A stretch of DNA of 64,000 nt from Bdellovibrio sp. NC01 (GTDB taxonomy: Bacteria > Bdellovibrionota > Bdellovibrionia > Bdellovibrionales > Bdellovibrionaceae): assembly GCF_006874625.1 (NCBI RefSeq), contig NZ_CP030034.1:62001-126000 (forward strand), given 5' to 3'. Under the pieces are notes generated by a model. It was not told where the DNA came from and ran no database searches. It saw only the letters and a list, made by a program, of their open reading frames with translations. The translations under genes were made by a program, and so were the position numbers. This document shows positions 37,302 to 44,555 of this stretch, piece by piece (positions within the stretch are counted from its first letter, which is position 1; each line of letters opens with the position of its first letter).

Positions 37302-38918
37302 CTAGAACAGATACTGAACACCACCCATCAGCGTCGTCATCTTGTGACTGATGCTAGAAGCGGGATCGGTTCTTTGACCGGTTCCGCTAAAGTCAGAGCT
37401 GTAATTTTCAAACAGCAATTCCCCGCGAATCTTGAATCTGGTTTTCATTCTATAATCCATGAAGAAACTAAAGGCGTTGATCTTATTATCTGAAGATCCG
37501 CCGCTTGAACTGCTTTCGCTAAGACTTGGATTCACGTACAAATCGAACTTACCGCCCAAGTCGATGGGAATTTCATCGGACAATGGGAACTGACCTTCGA
37601 TACCTAGAAGCAAACCACCGTATTTCATCGATGTGAAGGCCGTTGGTGTGCTGTCGTCGACTTTGAAATCAGTCACTGCGTAACCGGCGTTGATGCGGAT
37701 TTTTGGACCGAAGAAATCACTCGTTAGTAAGAAATTGTATCCACCGTTGATGCCGTATTGGCTCATCGACATGTTCAATTTGCCTGGTGATGAACCAGCA
37801 AGATCGTTATCAATCGAGAACACCGATTGGCGTAATGTTAAACCGATAAACCATTCTGGATTCAACCAGATTTCACCACGCACTAAAATGTTAGGTGCAA
37901 AGTTGCTGCTGCCGCTGATTGATCCCGCAGTTCTTAAGTTCGCATTTTGTGTGTATGAAGAAAATCCCGCTAACAATTCCACTTTACCGAATTGGGGAGC
38001 CGATTCCGGAACCCACTCTTGCGGATTTTCACCAAAGGCCACGTCTTTATCTGGGCGTTGAGTGATATCGGTCATCACTTTCCCAGAGGGAGTCACCACA
38101 GGTGTAGAATACTTCACGAATTCATCCGGCATTACCTTAGAGCCAACCGCGATCACACCATTTTCTTTTTCAAGTTCAATGTAACCGAAGCTTAGATACT
38201 GTTCGACCTTGAACAGTTTCACGCGACCTAAAACTTCTTTTTCCGTGCTAACCATGAATTTCAATTTTGGATGACGATTTACTTTGATGATTTGCACGAT
38301 CGACACAAAGCTGCCAGGTTTTAAACCATAGTTACTACCTAAATTCAAAGTCACTTGCTGACCGCGGCGACTTAAGATCGTCGCACGGAATGGCATGCGG
38401 TTTTTGATATTTTCAAACAACCGAGCGGCTTGTGACTTGATGTCGTTGATTTCAAAACCTTTGTAATCAGTAAGCGTTTCTTGCAAAAGGGGTAAACCGT
38501 CGCGACCGACGAACAAAGTCATCGTGATTGAAATGCCACGCGGGCCTTTGATAAGTTTTGTAGTTAAAGCGGCTTCTGATTTTCCGGCTTGCAGAATTTT
38601 TTTAACGTCTTCAGGGTGTTCATCCAAAAGTTCCGATTTGATTTTTAAATCTTTTGGATAATCGGTTAGTGACCACTGTTTATCATCATTCAAAACTTTG
38701 CGCAGTTCTTCATCCAATGGTTTTGCGTAGATACCACCAACGTTATCTGTCGTCGGAACCAGTACAATTGATTTGATAGCTAGATCTTGGTCAACAGCGC
38801 TGACGTAAACATTCTGTGTTTGCTGGGCAATCGGCTGGGAATTTGCCTGTGCATAAGCAAACTGAATATGAAAAAAACCGACGAACACGCTGAAGGAACA
38901 AAGAAGGAATGATTTCAT
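37302..38918 (-). CDS. outer-membrane beta-barrel protein with N-terminal periplasmic domain
   Basis: 538 aa from the ATG at 38918, which gives a signal peptide (MKSFLLCSFSVFVGFFHIQF then AYA). Residues about 30-290 contain a globular region and a segment resembling FlgT-C-type barrels (ATILSRRGQQVTLNLGSNYG ... LKPGSFVSIV). From about 310 to the end are alternating aromatic/polar strands (VELLAGFSSYTQNANLR, GINGGYNFLLTSDFFGPKIR) ending VQYLF, with the terminal Phe typical of BamA-inserted barrels. Predicted outer-membrane protein. Convergent with the caspase-like gene (3 bases apart) and divergent from the next barrel gene. Confidence 0.75.
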   Translation of the reverse strand: MKSFLLCSFSVFVGFFHIQFAYAQANSQPIAQQTQNVYVSAVDQDLAIKSIVLVPTTDNVGGIYAKPLDEELRKVLNDDKQWSLTDYPKDLKIKSELLDEHPEDVKKILQAGKSEAALTTKLIKGPRGISITMTLFVGRDGLPLLQETLTDYKGFEINDIKSQAARLFENIKNRMPFRATILSRRGQQVTLNLGSNYGLKPGSFVSIVQIIKVNRHPKLKFMVSTEKEVLGRVKLFKVEQYLSFGYIELEKENGVIAVGSKVMPDEFVKYSTPVVTPSGKVMTDITQRPDKDVAFGENPQEWVPESAPQFGKVELLAGFSSYTQNANLRTAGSISGSSNFAPNILVRGEIWLNPEWFIGLTLRQSVFSIDNDLAGSSPGKLNMSMSQYGINGGYNFLLTSDFFGPKIRINAGYAVTDFKVDDSTPTAFTSMKYGGLLLGIEGQFPLSDEIPIDLGGKFDLYVNPSLSESSSSGGSSDNKINAFSFFMDYRMKTRFKIRGELLFENYSSDFSGTGQRTDPASSISHKMTTLMGGVQYLF

Positions 38919-38996
38919 ATTTTTTATTCTGCCTTGAGAGTGAAAACTGGTCAATTTGACATCAAGAAATTCAGACCGAGTGCCGAAAGAAATTTT

Positions 38997-40181
38997 ATGA
39001 AGTCGACTATTTCATTTTCATTGTTAATTGCTGCAATCATGGGAAGCTCATCGGCGCTAGCACAGTCTAGTCTAGAAGGCTTCTCTTCAGGACGTTACGA
39101 GCTTCACAAGACGACTAAGTCGACGAAGAAAAACCGTAAGCCAACCTCAGAAGAAGAATCCCAAAAACCTGTGACGGATGCAGATGGTGTGCAGGTTCGT
39201 GTGTTAACCCCAAGTCAATTGGCGGCAGAAAAGGCCGAAGAGCAAAAACAGATCGCTCTTAAGAAAGCAGCGGAAGAAAAAGCTGCGGCTGACAAAAAGG
39301 CACAAGAGGAAGCTGCAAGCAAAGCAGTTCTTGTGGCACAAGCAAATCCAAATCCAGCCCCTGTGGAAAAGTCGGTGGAAGAACCAAGTATCTCTGAACA
39401 AGCAGAGTCTTTGTTTTCTGCAAACCCAGAAAAAGTTTACGATTACTATCGCCAAGAAATTCACCCAGACGACATTCGCAACAACAAGGTCGAGGTCGAG
39501 TTTTCTCCGGTAGTGGCCTATAACGATTCAAAATCTAATTACTCTTTCCGCGATTATCAAAGTTTCTTTGAAGCGATGAAATTGAAAGCGAACGTATGGC
39601 TGACTCCGTTGATTGGTGTGTCGGGCCAATTCATGTTTTCTTTTGGCGCTGATATTGATGATGGCAATTCATCCAAGGTTTCCACTAAGTACGAAATGAT
39701 GGATTTGGCTTTGAACTTTAGGAAGTTCTTTGGCCTTTCCCGTAAAGCAAATTCTTTGGAATTTGCAGTTTTGTACAGCGACAACAACTTTAAAGTATCA
39801 AACGACAGCGTTTCCCATCCGCGCTCGAAATCTTCGGGGTTTGGTGTGGGCTTAAAAGGTCGCTTTCCAACTTCAGATTCTTATGCGTGGACTGTTGGTG
39901 GAACGTTCTTCCCAAGATTGTCGCATTCAGAATCGGCGACGGCAGTTAACGTCAGCTCTGGTTCTTCGGATGAAAACATCCGTATTGGTTTTGATGTTGG
40001 GGGAGAATGGAAATTTTCACGTCACAGTCAAATGCTGTGGAACTTGGGCTTAACGACGGAAAAGAATTTGTTCACAGGTTCTGCGTCTTTGCCAGATCCC
40101 ACGACAGGTGTAACGCCTTCAAGTGTTAGCGTTACCAACTCTTTGTATATGTTCAACCTAGGCTATCGTTGGGGTCACTAA
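38997..40181 (+). CDS. outer-membrane beta-barrel protein with Lys/Glu/Ala coiled region
   Basis: 394 aa from the ATG at 38997; an in-frame ATG 21 codons upstream lacks a signal peptide context. Signal peptide MKSTISFSLLIAAIMGSSSA. A charged helical stretch (about 85-125, AAEKAEEQKQIALKKAAEEK) may cross the periplasm. The last 230 residues are beta strands (NKVEVEFSPVVAYNDSKSNY, LKANVWLTPLIGVSGQFMFS), ending NLGYRWGH. Shares a 78-base divergent promoter region with the 38918 barrel gene, so the two may be co-regulated. Function unknown. Confidence 0.75.
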   Translation: MKSTISFSLLIAAIMGSSSALAQSSLEGFSSGRYELHKTTKSTKKNRKPTSEEESQKPVTDADGVQVRVLTPSQLAAEKAEEQKQIALKKAAEEKAAADKKAQEEAASKAVLVAQANPNPAPVEKSVEEPSISEQAESLFSANPEKVYDYYRQEIHPDDIRNNKVEVEFSPVVAYNDSKSNYSFRDYQSFFEAMKLKANVWLTPLIGVSGQFMFSFGADIDDGNSSKVSTKYEMMDLALNFRKFFGLSRKANSLEFAVLYSDNNFKVSNDSVSHPRSKSSGFGVGLKGRFPTSDSYAWTVGGTFFPRLSHSESATAVNVSSGSSDENIRIGFDVGGEWKFSRHSQMLWNLGLTTEKNLFTGSASLPDPTTGVTPSSVSVTNSLYMFNLGYRWGH

Positions 40182-40224
40182 AATCCCCTCATCAAACGCC
40201 TGATATCTTCATATACTGTTTTGG

Positions 40225-40617
40225 ATGAAGATACGTTTCGCTGTTGTAGATGATGCCGCCTTTCTTAGAGAACTCATAAAAAATATCGTGAGTTCCGCTG
40301 GTGGCATTTGTGTTGGCGAAGCTGAAAATGGCGATGATGCCATTAAGCTTGCTCAAGCGACTCTGCCCGATCTTGTTTTCCTTGATATGGTGATGCCGTT
40401 GCGAAACGGAATTGAAACTGCGAAGGCATTGAAAGAGCTGATGCCTGAAGTGAAAATCATTGGCTGTTCGACAATCGACAATGAAGCATTGATTGAACAA
40501 GCACATCAAGCGGGATTCGATGCGTATCTGACGAAACCGTTTACTAAAGATCAAATTTTAAAAACAATTTCCAAAGTATTACCGCAACAAGGGGAATCGA
40601 CCCATGGAAGAACTTAA
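40225..40617 (+). CDS. single-domain response regulator (CheY-like)
   Basis: 130 aa, a receiver domain only. Acidic pocket D9-D10, phospho-acceptor D54 in VFLDMVMP, Ser/Thr in GCST (82-83) and Lys104 in LTKPF, all complete. No output domain, so it signals by protein contact, like CheY or a phosphorelay carrier. No kinase is adjacent. It overlaps the next gene by 14 bases, so the two are cotranslated. Confidence 0.92.
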   Translation: MKIRFAVVDDAAFLRELIKNIVSSAGGICVGEAENGDDAIKLAQATLPDLVFLDMVMPLRNGIETAKALKELMPEVKIIGCSTIDNEALIEQAHQAGFDAYLTKPFTKDQILKTISKVLPQQGESTHGRT

Positions 40618-40864
40618 GTTCGTTCTTAAAACCTTTGCCTTTACATGCTTGATGATCGTTTTGATGCAAGTGAAGGTTGGTGGCGCAACTATCGAATCAT
40701 ATTCATTCAGATGGTTGCAACACTCAACAGTGTCGCAGTGGATTCAAAGCGCTGCCGCTGGTGGAGCAATGGCTTTAAGAAATTTGGGTGGTCACGTGAA
40801 AGATGGCGTGGCTAGCACTGTTGACGGATTCCAAGAAGGCGCTCACGAAAAAGCTGTTCGCTAA
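40604..40864 (+). CDS. small membrane protein coupled to the receiver gene
   Basis: 86 aa. One N-terminal hydrophobic helix (FVLKTFAFTCLMIVLMQVKV), then a polar tail with HSTVSQWIQSAAAGGAMALR and an amphipathic C-terminus. No family recognised. Its start lies inside the receiver gene with GGGGAAT upstream. The partnership suggests a membrane anchor or target for the receiver protein; unproved. Confidence 0.65.
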   Translation: MEELKFVLKTFAFTCLMIVLMQVKVGGATIESYSFRWLQHSTVSQWIQSAAAGGAMALRNLGGHVKDGVASTVDGFQEGAHEKAVR

Positions 40865-40885
40865 AGCGCACCCGTCTGATTTAAA

Positions 40886-41080
40886 TTATTTGATAGCTTG
40901 ATTTGAAGTCGCTGCAGTAGCAGTTGTCGTCGTACCTTGCGTATTTGATGAAGGAGCTACTGTGTGAGCAAACAAGCTGTTACCTTGTGAACTCATCATG
41001 TGTTTGCATTTTGAACCAGCAAAAGAAGTTGAAGAGATTGTCATTACTGCTGCTGTGATGATGATTGTTGCTGCTTTCAT
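40886..41080 (-). CDS. small exported peptide, paralogue of the 41328 product
   Basis: 64 aa from the ATG at 41080, chosen for AAGGAG six bases upstream. Signal peptide MKAATIIITAAVMTISSTSF then AGSKCKH. The mature 40 residues are Ser/Thr/Ala-rich. KCKH, NSLFAHT and the ending TSNQAIK align with KCAH, GSLFAST and TSNGAIN of the neighbouring protein, so the two are paralogues. One Cys only, so a dimer or an exposed thiol is possible. Secreted or periplasmic; function unknown. Confidence 0.75.
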   Translation of the reverse strand: MKAATIIITAAVMTISSTSFAGSKCKHMMSSQGNSLFAHTVAPSSNTQGTTTTATAATSNQAIK

Positions 41081-41084
41081 TTGG

Positions 41085-41142
41085 TACTCCTTTGTGTTCA
41101 TTAATTCGTCGTACACAAAGAGGTATTGCATCACGCGTGCCA
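41085..41142 (-). promoter_or_regulatory. sigma54-like promoter and inverted repeat before the 40886 gene
   Basis: Minus strand TGGCACGCGTGATGCA (41142-41127) fits TGGCACG-N4-TTGCA except one base. Downstream, TACTCCTTTGTGT (41085-41097) and ACACAAAGAGGTA (41113-41125) are complementary at 11 of 13 positions and include the ribosome site. A CCTTGA-A-TCAAGG palindrome lies at 41174-41186, upstream of the promoter. Confidence 0.55.
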
Positions 41143-41269
41143 GATTTTTCGACTCACAATGAGATAGGGCCGACCTTGAATCAAGGACTTAGCCAAGGGG
41201 ATTCTTAGAATGAGATTGCCTGCGCAAAGACGCGCCTTTTTTGTTCCGCTGTTGAAAAAGCTTTGAACA

Positions 41270-41309
41270 AAAGGGGAAGGAGAGCGGCTGGGGGGAAACC
41301 ACTCTCCTT
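41270..41309 (-). terminator. terminator-like hairpin after the 41328 gene
   Basis: AAGGAGAG / CTCTCCTT, followed on the minus strand by CCCCTTTTG. Confidence 0.5.
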
Positions 41310-41327
41310 GGGGGCAATAATATTATG

Positions 41328-41522
41328 TTAGTTGATTGCGCCGTTCGAAGTTCCAGGAGCAACTGGGTTTGTTGGACCCGTAGACGAAGTTTTCGCCTTT
41401 CTTACTGGATTCGTCGAAGCGAACAAAGAGCCATTTTCCTTGTGAGCGCATTTAGGATCTGCTGACGCCATAGATGCAGTCGCAAGAACAACAGCGGCCA
41501 TTAGAATTTTCGCAAGTTTCAT
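41328..41522 (-). CDS. small exported peptide, paralogue of the 40886 product
   Basis: 64 aa. Signal peptide MKLAKILMAAVVLATASMAS then ADPKCAH. The mature part of about 42 residues ends GTSNGAIN and shares KC-x-H, SLFA-x-T and TSN-x-AI with the neighbouring product. AAGGAGTC ribosome site is placed in an inverted repeat with GACTCCTT upstream. It lies between the 40886 gene and the hit-like gene on the same strand but has its own terminator on each side, so each small gene seems to be a separate unit. Confidence 0.75.
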   Translation of the reverse strand: MKLAKILMAAVVLATASMASADPKCAHKENGSLFASTNPVRKAKTSSTGPTNPVAPGTSNGAIN

Positions 41523-41526
41523 AGGG

Positions 41527-41605
41527 GACTCCTTTACATGAATTAATCCTTCATAAGGAGTCTATTGCAGCGGTCATGCCATGAAATCTGTATCAGACTG
41601 AGACA
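41527..41605 (-). promoter_or_regulatory. sigma54-like promoter, dyad and SD inverted repeat before the 41328 gene
   Basis: Minus strand TGGCATGACCGCTGCA (41581-41566) keeps the GG/GC spacing. GACTCCTT (41527-41534) and AAGGAGTC (41555-41562) are exact reverse complements, including the ribosome site, with further pairing inside. Upstream is the dyad TGTATCAGACTGAGACA (41589-41605), of the form TGTnTCA-N3-TGAnACA, as expected for an activator site. Confidence 0.55.
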
Positions 41606-41635
41606 ATTAGCCGATATAAGCAGGTGTGAGGCGAA

Positions 41636-41670
41636 AATAAAAAGGCCCTGGGTGACCAGAGCCTTTTTCG
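41636..41670 (-). terminator. terminator at the end of the Tad/hit operon
   Basis: AAAAAGGC-C-CTGG-GTGA-CCAG-A-GCCTTTTT hairpin, T-rich on the minus strand (TTTTTATTTT). Confidence 0.85.
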
Positions 41671-41697
41671 TTCTTCCTGTGAAAACTAACTAGACAG

Positions 41698-41979
41698 TTA
41701 TTCTACGCCGTCTTTGCCTGCGCCTGAACCCGAAGAAGGATTCGAGCCAGAACCACTGCGTGGTTGAGCGGCAGTAGGGTCTTGCATACGCATATGTTTA
41801 AGACGAGCCAAACATTCCTTACACTCGCCTACTGAAGCCACCGAAGCACCTTGTGAAGTCATCGCTTCATTTGGGTCTTCGCCTGGATTTACAGTGCGTT
41901 TAGAATCGTCCTGTGCAAATGCAGAGAAAGCTGAACCTAGAGAAATCAAGATCGTTGTAGCGACTAAAATCTTCTTCAT
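41698..41979 (-). CDS. hit-locus-like small exported protein (bd0108 type)
   Basis: 93 aa. Signal peptide MKKILVATTILISLGSAFSA, mature start near QDDSKR. A CKEC motif (GECKECLARLKHMRMQ) and a Gly/Ser/Pro tail (PRSGSGSNPSSGSGAG) follow. Position (next to a YD-repeat exported protein at the end of a Tad cluster), small size and export signal all fit Bd0108 of the B. bacteriovorus hit locus, which is 101 aa and unique to Bdellovibrio. Published work: loss lowers pilus extrusion, and a 42-base in-frame deletion in it accompanies host-independent growth. GAGGTGA ribosome site; 13 bases after the YD-repeat gene, so cotranscribed. Homology rests on context; the sequence was not aligned to HD100. Confidence 0.75.
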   Translation of the reverse strand: MKKILVATTILISLGSAFSAFAQDDSKRTVNPGEDPNEAMTSQGASVASVGECKECLARLKHMRMQDPTAAQPRSGSGSNPSSGSGAGKDGVE

Positions 41980-41992
41980 ACATTCACCTCTC

Positions 41993-43645
41993 TTACAGAT
42001 AAAGCTCAGCTGTAGCTGGAGCGATAATATCTAGCAAGTTATTAAATGTGCTGGCCACTTGCATTGCCACTGAAGGACCTTCTTTACTGTCCACTTTATT
42101 GATGTCGCCATTCTGTTTATAAGATACTTGGATAGTTCCAAGACCTGGGCGAGTTACAACAGCTGGTTTACCATAGCGTTCTTCGTACTCAATCTTAACA
42201 ACCTTTTTCGCTTGATCCGTGATAGTCGCGATACGTCCGCGGTTATCATAAGTCATAGAGATTTTTTGGCCATCAGAGTTTTGTGCGAACGCTAAGTTAC
42301 CTTTTGCATCGTATTTAAACTGCGTTTGTTTCGTCGCAACTTTTGCACCCTTCGCATTGAAGAATGTTGAAGTCACTTCGCTTACTTTTTTGATTTTTGG
42401 ATCATATTCGTAAGCCATGCGCATTGCCGCTGTTGCTTTTACTTTTACAAGACCATCTGGATAGTACTCGTAAGAGATACGATCAGTGTTGCGACGGATG
42501 GAAGTCGGTTTGCCGAATACTTCATGGTAAGTGATATCAGTTACGTTACCGTTTACAGTCGTAGCTACACGTTGCAAATAGAACTGACCATCAGCGCGTT
42601 GTTGATGCCAGAATTCGTATTTGTTATCAGCGATCGTTTCTTTGCCGCAGACTTTCTTAACTGTAGACCAGTAGTGATTTTTAGGATCGTTCGTCGCGAA
42701 TTCGTATTTATACGACTCCACACACTTGTCACGATCCGCAAAACCGATAACCCAGTCATTCTTTTTATCGTATTTCAAAGCGATGAATGTTTTATCTGGC
42801 CAAGAAGCTTTCGTTAAGTTGTGAAGATCATCGTACTCGTACGTATAAGTCTTCAACCAAGCATTCTTTACTGATGCAAGATCGTCCAGGTTTGCGAACT
42901 TGTATTCAGCCATCAAACCATTTGGACCCGTGATCGATTTAACTTTTTTGTTTTGGAAATATTTGAAACCAAGACGACGACCGTTGTTATCTTCGATTTG
43001 CGCGATAACGTCTTTGTCGTAAGTAAATTTCAGGAAGTTACCATTTTTATCGTAGATGTGAGTCAGTTTACCTTGAGTGCTGAAGCGTTGTGCGCTTCCG
43101 TCTGGAAGATTACGAGTGTAGTAAGTCTTATTGAATACGAAGTGTTCAACTTCACGACCGTTAGCGAAGAACTTAGTGCCTTCCTTAACTGGAGCCGTCA
43201 AACCGTATTTCGCAGCTAGTTCAGAACGAGCGTTGTCATCTTCAACCAACTGAGTTTTCAAGCTGTTGATGTAAGCTTCAGTCACGCCGACTTTTTTCTC
43301 GGCTTTCATTTTCGCTACGATGGCATTGATTGTGTTATCAACGTCTTTACGGCTTACTTCGCGAGGAGAGAACGTGACTTCAAGACCGCCACCGCACTCT
43401 TTCACTTTCAAGTTACCTTCAGCCGTGATTTCCATGCTTGTTTCGAAGTCAGAACACCAGCCGAAGCCGAACATACCGTTGAAGAGTGAACGGCTGTTAT
43501 AAGTTCTAACGATTTTCAAATCATAACCACTACCTGGAACATCCATATCGATCCATGTATTGGAATAGTTGGCATTTTTCATGTCGACAAGCGCGTGCGC
43601 CTGCGCAGAAAAAAGAACTGCGATTGCCAAGAGAGTTTTCTTCAT
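41993..43645 (-). CDS. exported YD/RHS-repeat protein (bd0109 type)
   Basis: 550 aa. Signal peptide MKKTLLAIAVLFSAQAHA. Residues about 25-90 match the N-terminal DUF6531-like cap of RHS proteins (MDVPGSGYDLKIVRTYNSRS ... FGFGWCSDFETSM). Then many YD-type repeats: YDKNGNFLKFTYD, YEYDDLHNLTKASWPD, YEYYPDGLVKVKA, YDAKGNLAFAQNSDGQK. No toxin domain and no RHS core-cleavage motif are seen, so it is not a polymorphic toxin. In B. bacteriovorus the equivalent Bd0109 has YD repeats, binds Bd0108 and could not be deleted. Probably regulates or contacts the pilus at the cell wall. 31 bases after the tadB/C gene. Confidence 0.88.
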   Translation of the reverse strand: MKKTLLAIAVLFSAQAHALVDMKNANYSNTWIDMDVPGSGYDLKIVRTYNSRSLFNGMFGFGWCSDFETSMEITAEGNLKVKECGGGLEVTFSPREVSRKDVDNTINAIVAKMKAEKKVGVTEAYINSLKTQLVEDDNARSELAAKYGLTAPVKEGTKFFANGREVEHFVFNKTYYTRNLPDGSAQRFSTQGKLTHIYDKNGNFLKFTYDKDVIAQIEDNNGRRLGFKYFQNKKVKSITGPNGLMAEYKFANLDDLASVKNAWLKTYTYEYDDLHNLTKASWPDKTFIALKYDKKNDWVIGFADRDKCVESYKYEFATNDPKNHYWSTVKKVCGKETIADNKYEFWHQQRADGQFYLQRVATTVNGNVTDITYHEVFGKPTSIRRNTDRISYEYYPDGLVKVKATAAMRMAYEYDPKIKKVSEVTSTFFNAKGAKVATKQTQFKYDAKGNLAFAQNSDGQKISMTYDNRGRIATITDQAKKVVKIEYEERYGKPAVVTRPGLGTIQVSYKQNGDINKVDSKEGPSVAMQVASTFNNLLDIIAPATAELYL

Positions 43646-43676
43646 TATTTCTTACCTCTTCCTTGAAACTGACAAA

Positions 43677-44552
43677 CTACACTTTAATGGTAACAAGCTT
43701 TTTAATTACGACGCCACCGATAATTTGAAGAGCAAGCATCACGAACAACAACACTAGACCAAGGGTTGTAGTAAACATAGGTTTAATGAAGTTCGGATCT
43801 ACCATCATAAATACGCCCATCAAAATAAACGGGATCAAAGTCACGATAATCCCTTGCATCAGGCCTTGCGCGGTAAGGGCCTGAATTTTTTTCTCTACCT
43901 TTTGACGTTCACGGATAACAGTCACGATCGTTGTAAAAGTTTCGGCCAAGTTACCGCCGGTCTCTTTTAAGATGTTGATCGACGTTACGAACATCTGCAC
44001 GTCAGGGCGAGGAATGCGATTGCCTAAGTCATTCAATGCGCTTTCAAAACTATCACCGACTTGCATTTGATAAAGAACTTGCGAGAACTCTTGGCTGATC
44101 GGATTGCCCATGATCTCTACCACGCGCTTCATCGATTCCTGTGGATTCGATCCGGCTTTAATACCGTTCGCCATGATAGTAAGACCGTCCACCATTTGAT
44201 CGGTGAATGTTGAACAACGTTTTTCATAAATCAATTTTACTAACAGCAAAGGCAACTGCCAGCCACCGACAGTCAAGGCCGCGCCAAAGACGGAACCGAT
44301 AAGCACGTTCGGCCAGAATGCCAAGAAGGCAAGGGCGCCCACACCGAAGCTCATCAATAAAATGATGATCGTGATCTTCTTTTCATCAACATCGTTACCC
44401 ATCACACGAAGAAGTTTTACGACTTCTTCTCTTTGTCCAAGACTGCGTGCATGCAACCACGTAATTGCTTTCTCCGCCCACATCAGAACGATGACGAAGA
44501 TGCAAATACCGAATATAGGAATCATGATCCATTCGTTATATAAGAAATGCAT
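43677..44552 (-). CDS. Tad pilus inner-membrane platform protein (TadB/TadC family)
   Basis: 291 aa. Type II secretion F-fold: an N-terminal helix, two helices near 60-100, the cytoplasmic TFTDQMVDGLTIMANGIKAG-NPQESM domain, then two C-terminal membrane segments. Typical Tad systems have both TadB and TadC; only this one was found here. Its ATG follows the tadZA stop by three bases, with the GGGG ribosome site inside the end of tadZA, so they are translationally coupled. Confidence 0.88.
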   Translation of the reverse strand: MHFLYNEWIMIPIFGICIFVIVLMWAEKAITWLHARSLGQREEVVKLLRVMGNDVDEKKITIIILLMSFGVGALAFLAFWPNVLIGSVFGAALTVGGWQLPLLLVKLIYEKRCSTFTDQMVDGLTIMANGIKAGSNPQESMKRVVEIMGNPISQEFSQVLYQMQVGDSFESALNDLGNRIPRPDVQMFVTSINILKETGGNLAETFTTIVTVIRERQKVEKKIQALTAQGLMQGIIVTLIPFILMGVFMMVDPNFIKPMFTTTLGLVLLFVMLALQIIGGVVIKKLVTIKV

Positions 44553-44555
44553 AAT

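Noticed and set aside
41145-41260. Plus-strand small RNA between the two paralogues
   Set aside because: The terminator-like stem before TTTTTT has only about four base pairs and no promoter was seen; the palindromes are better explained as regulator sites.
41993-43645. Polymorphic RHS toxin with immunity protein
   Set aside because: No toxin C-terminus or core-cleavage motif, and the downstream protein is itself exported.
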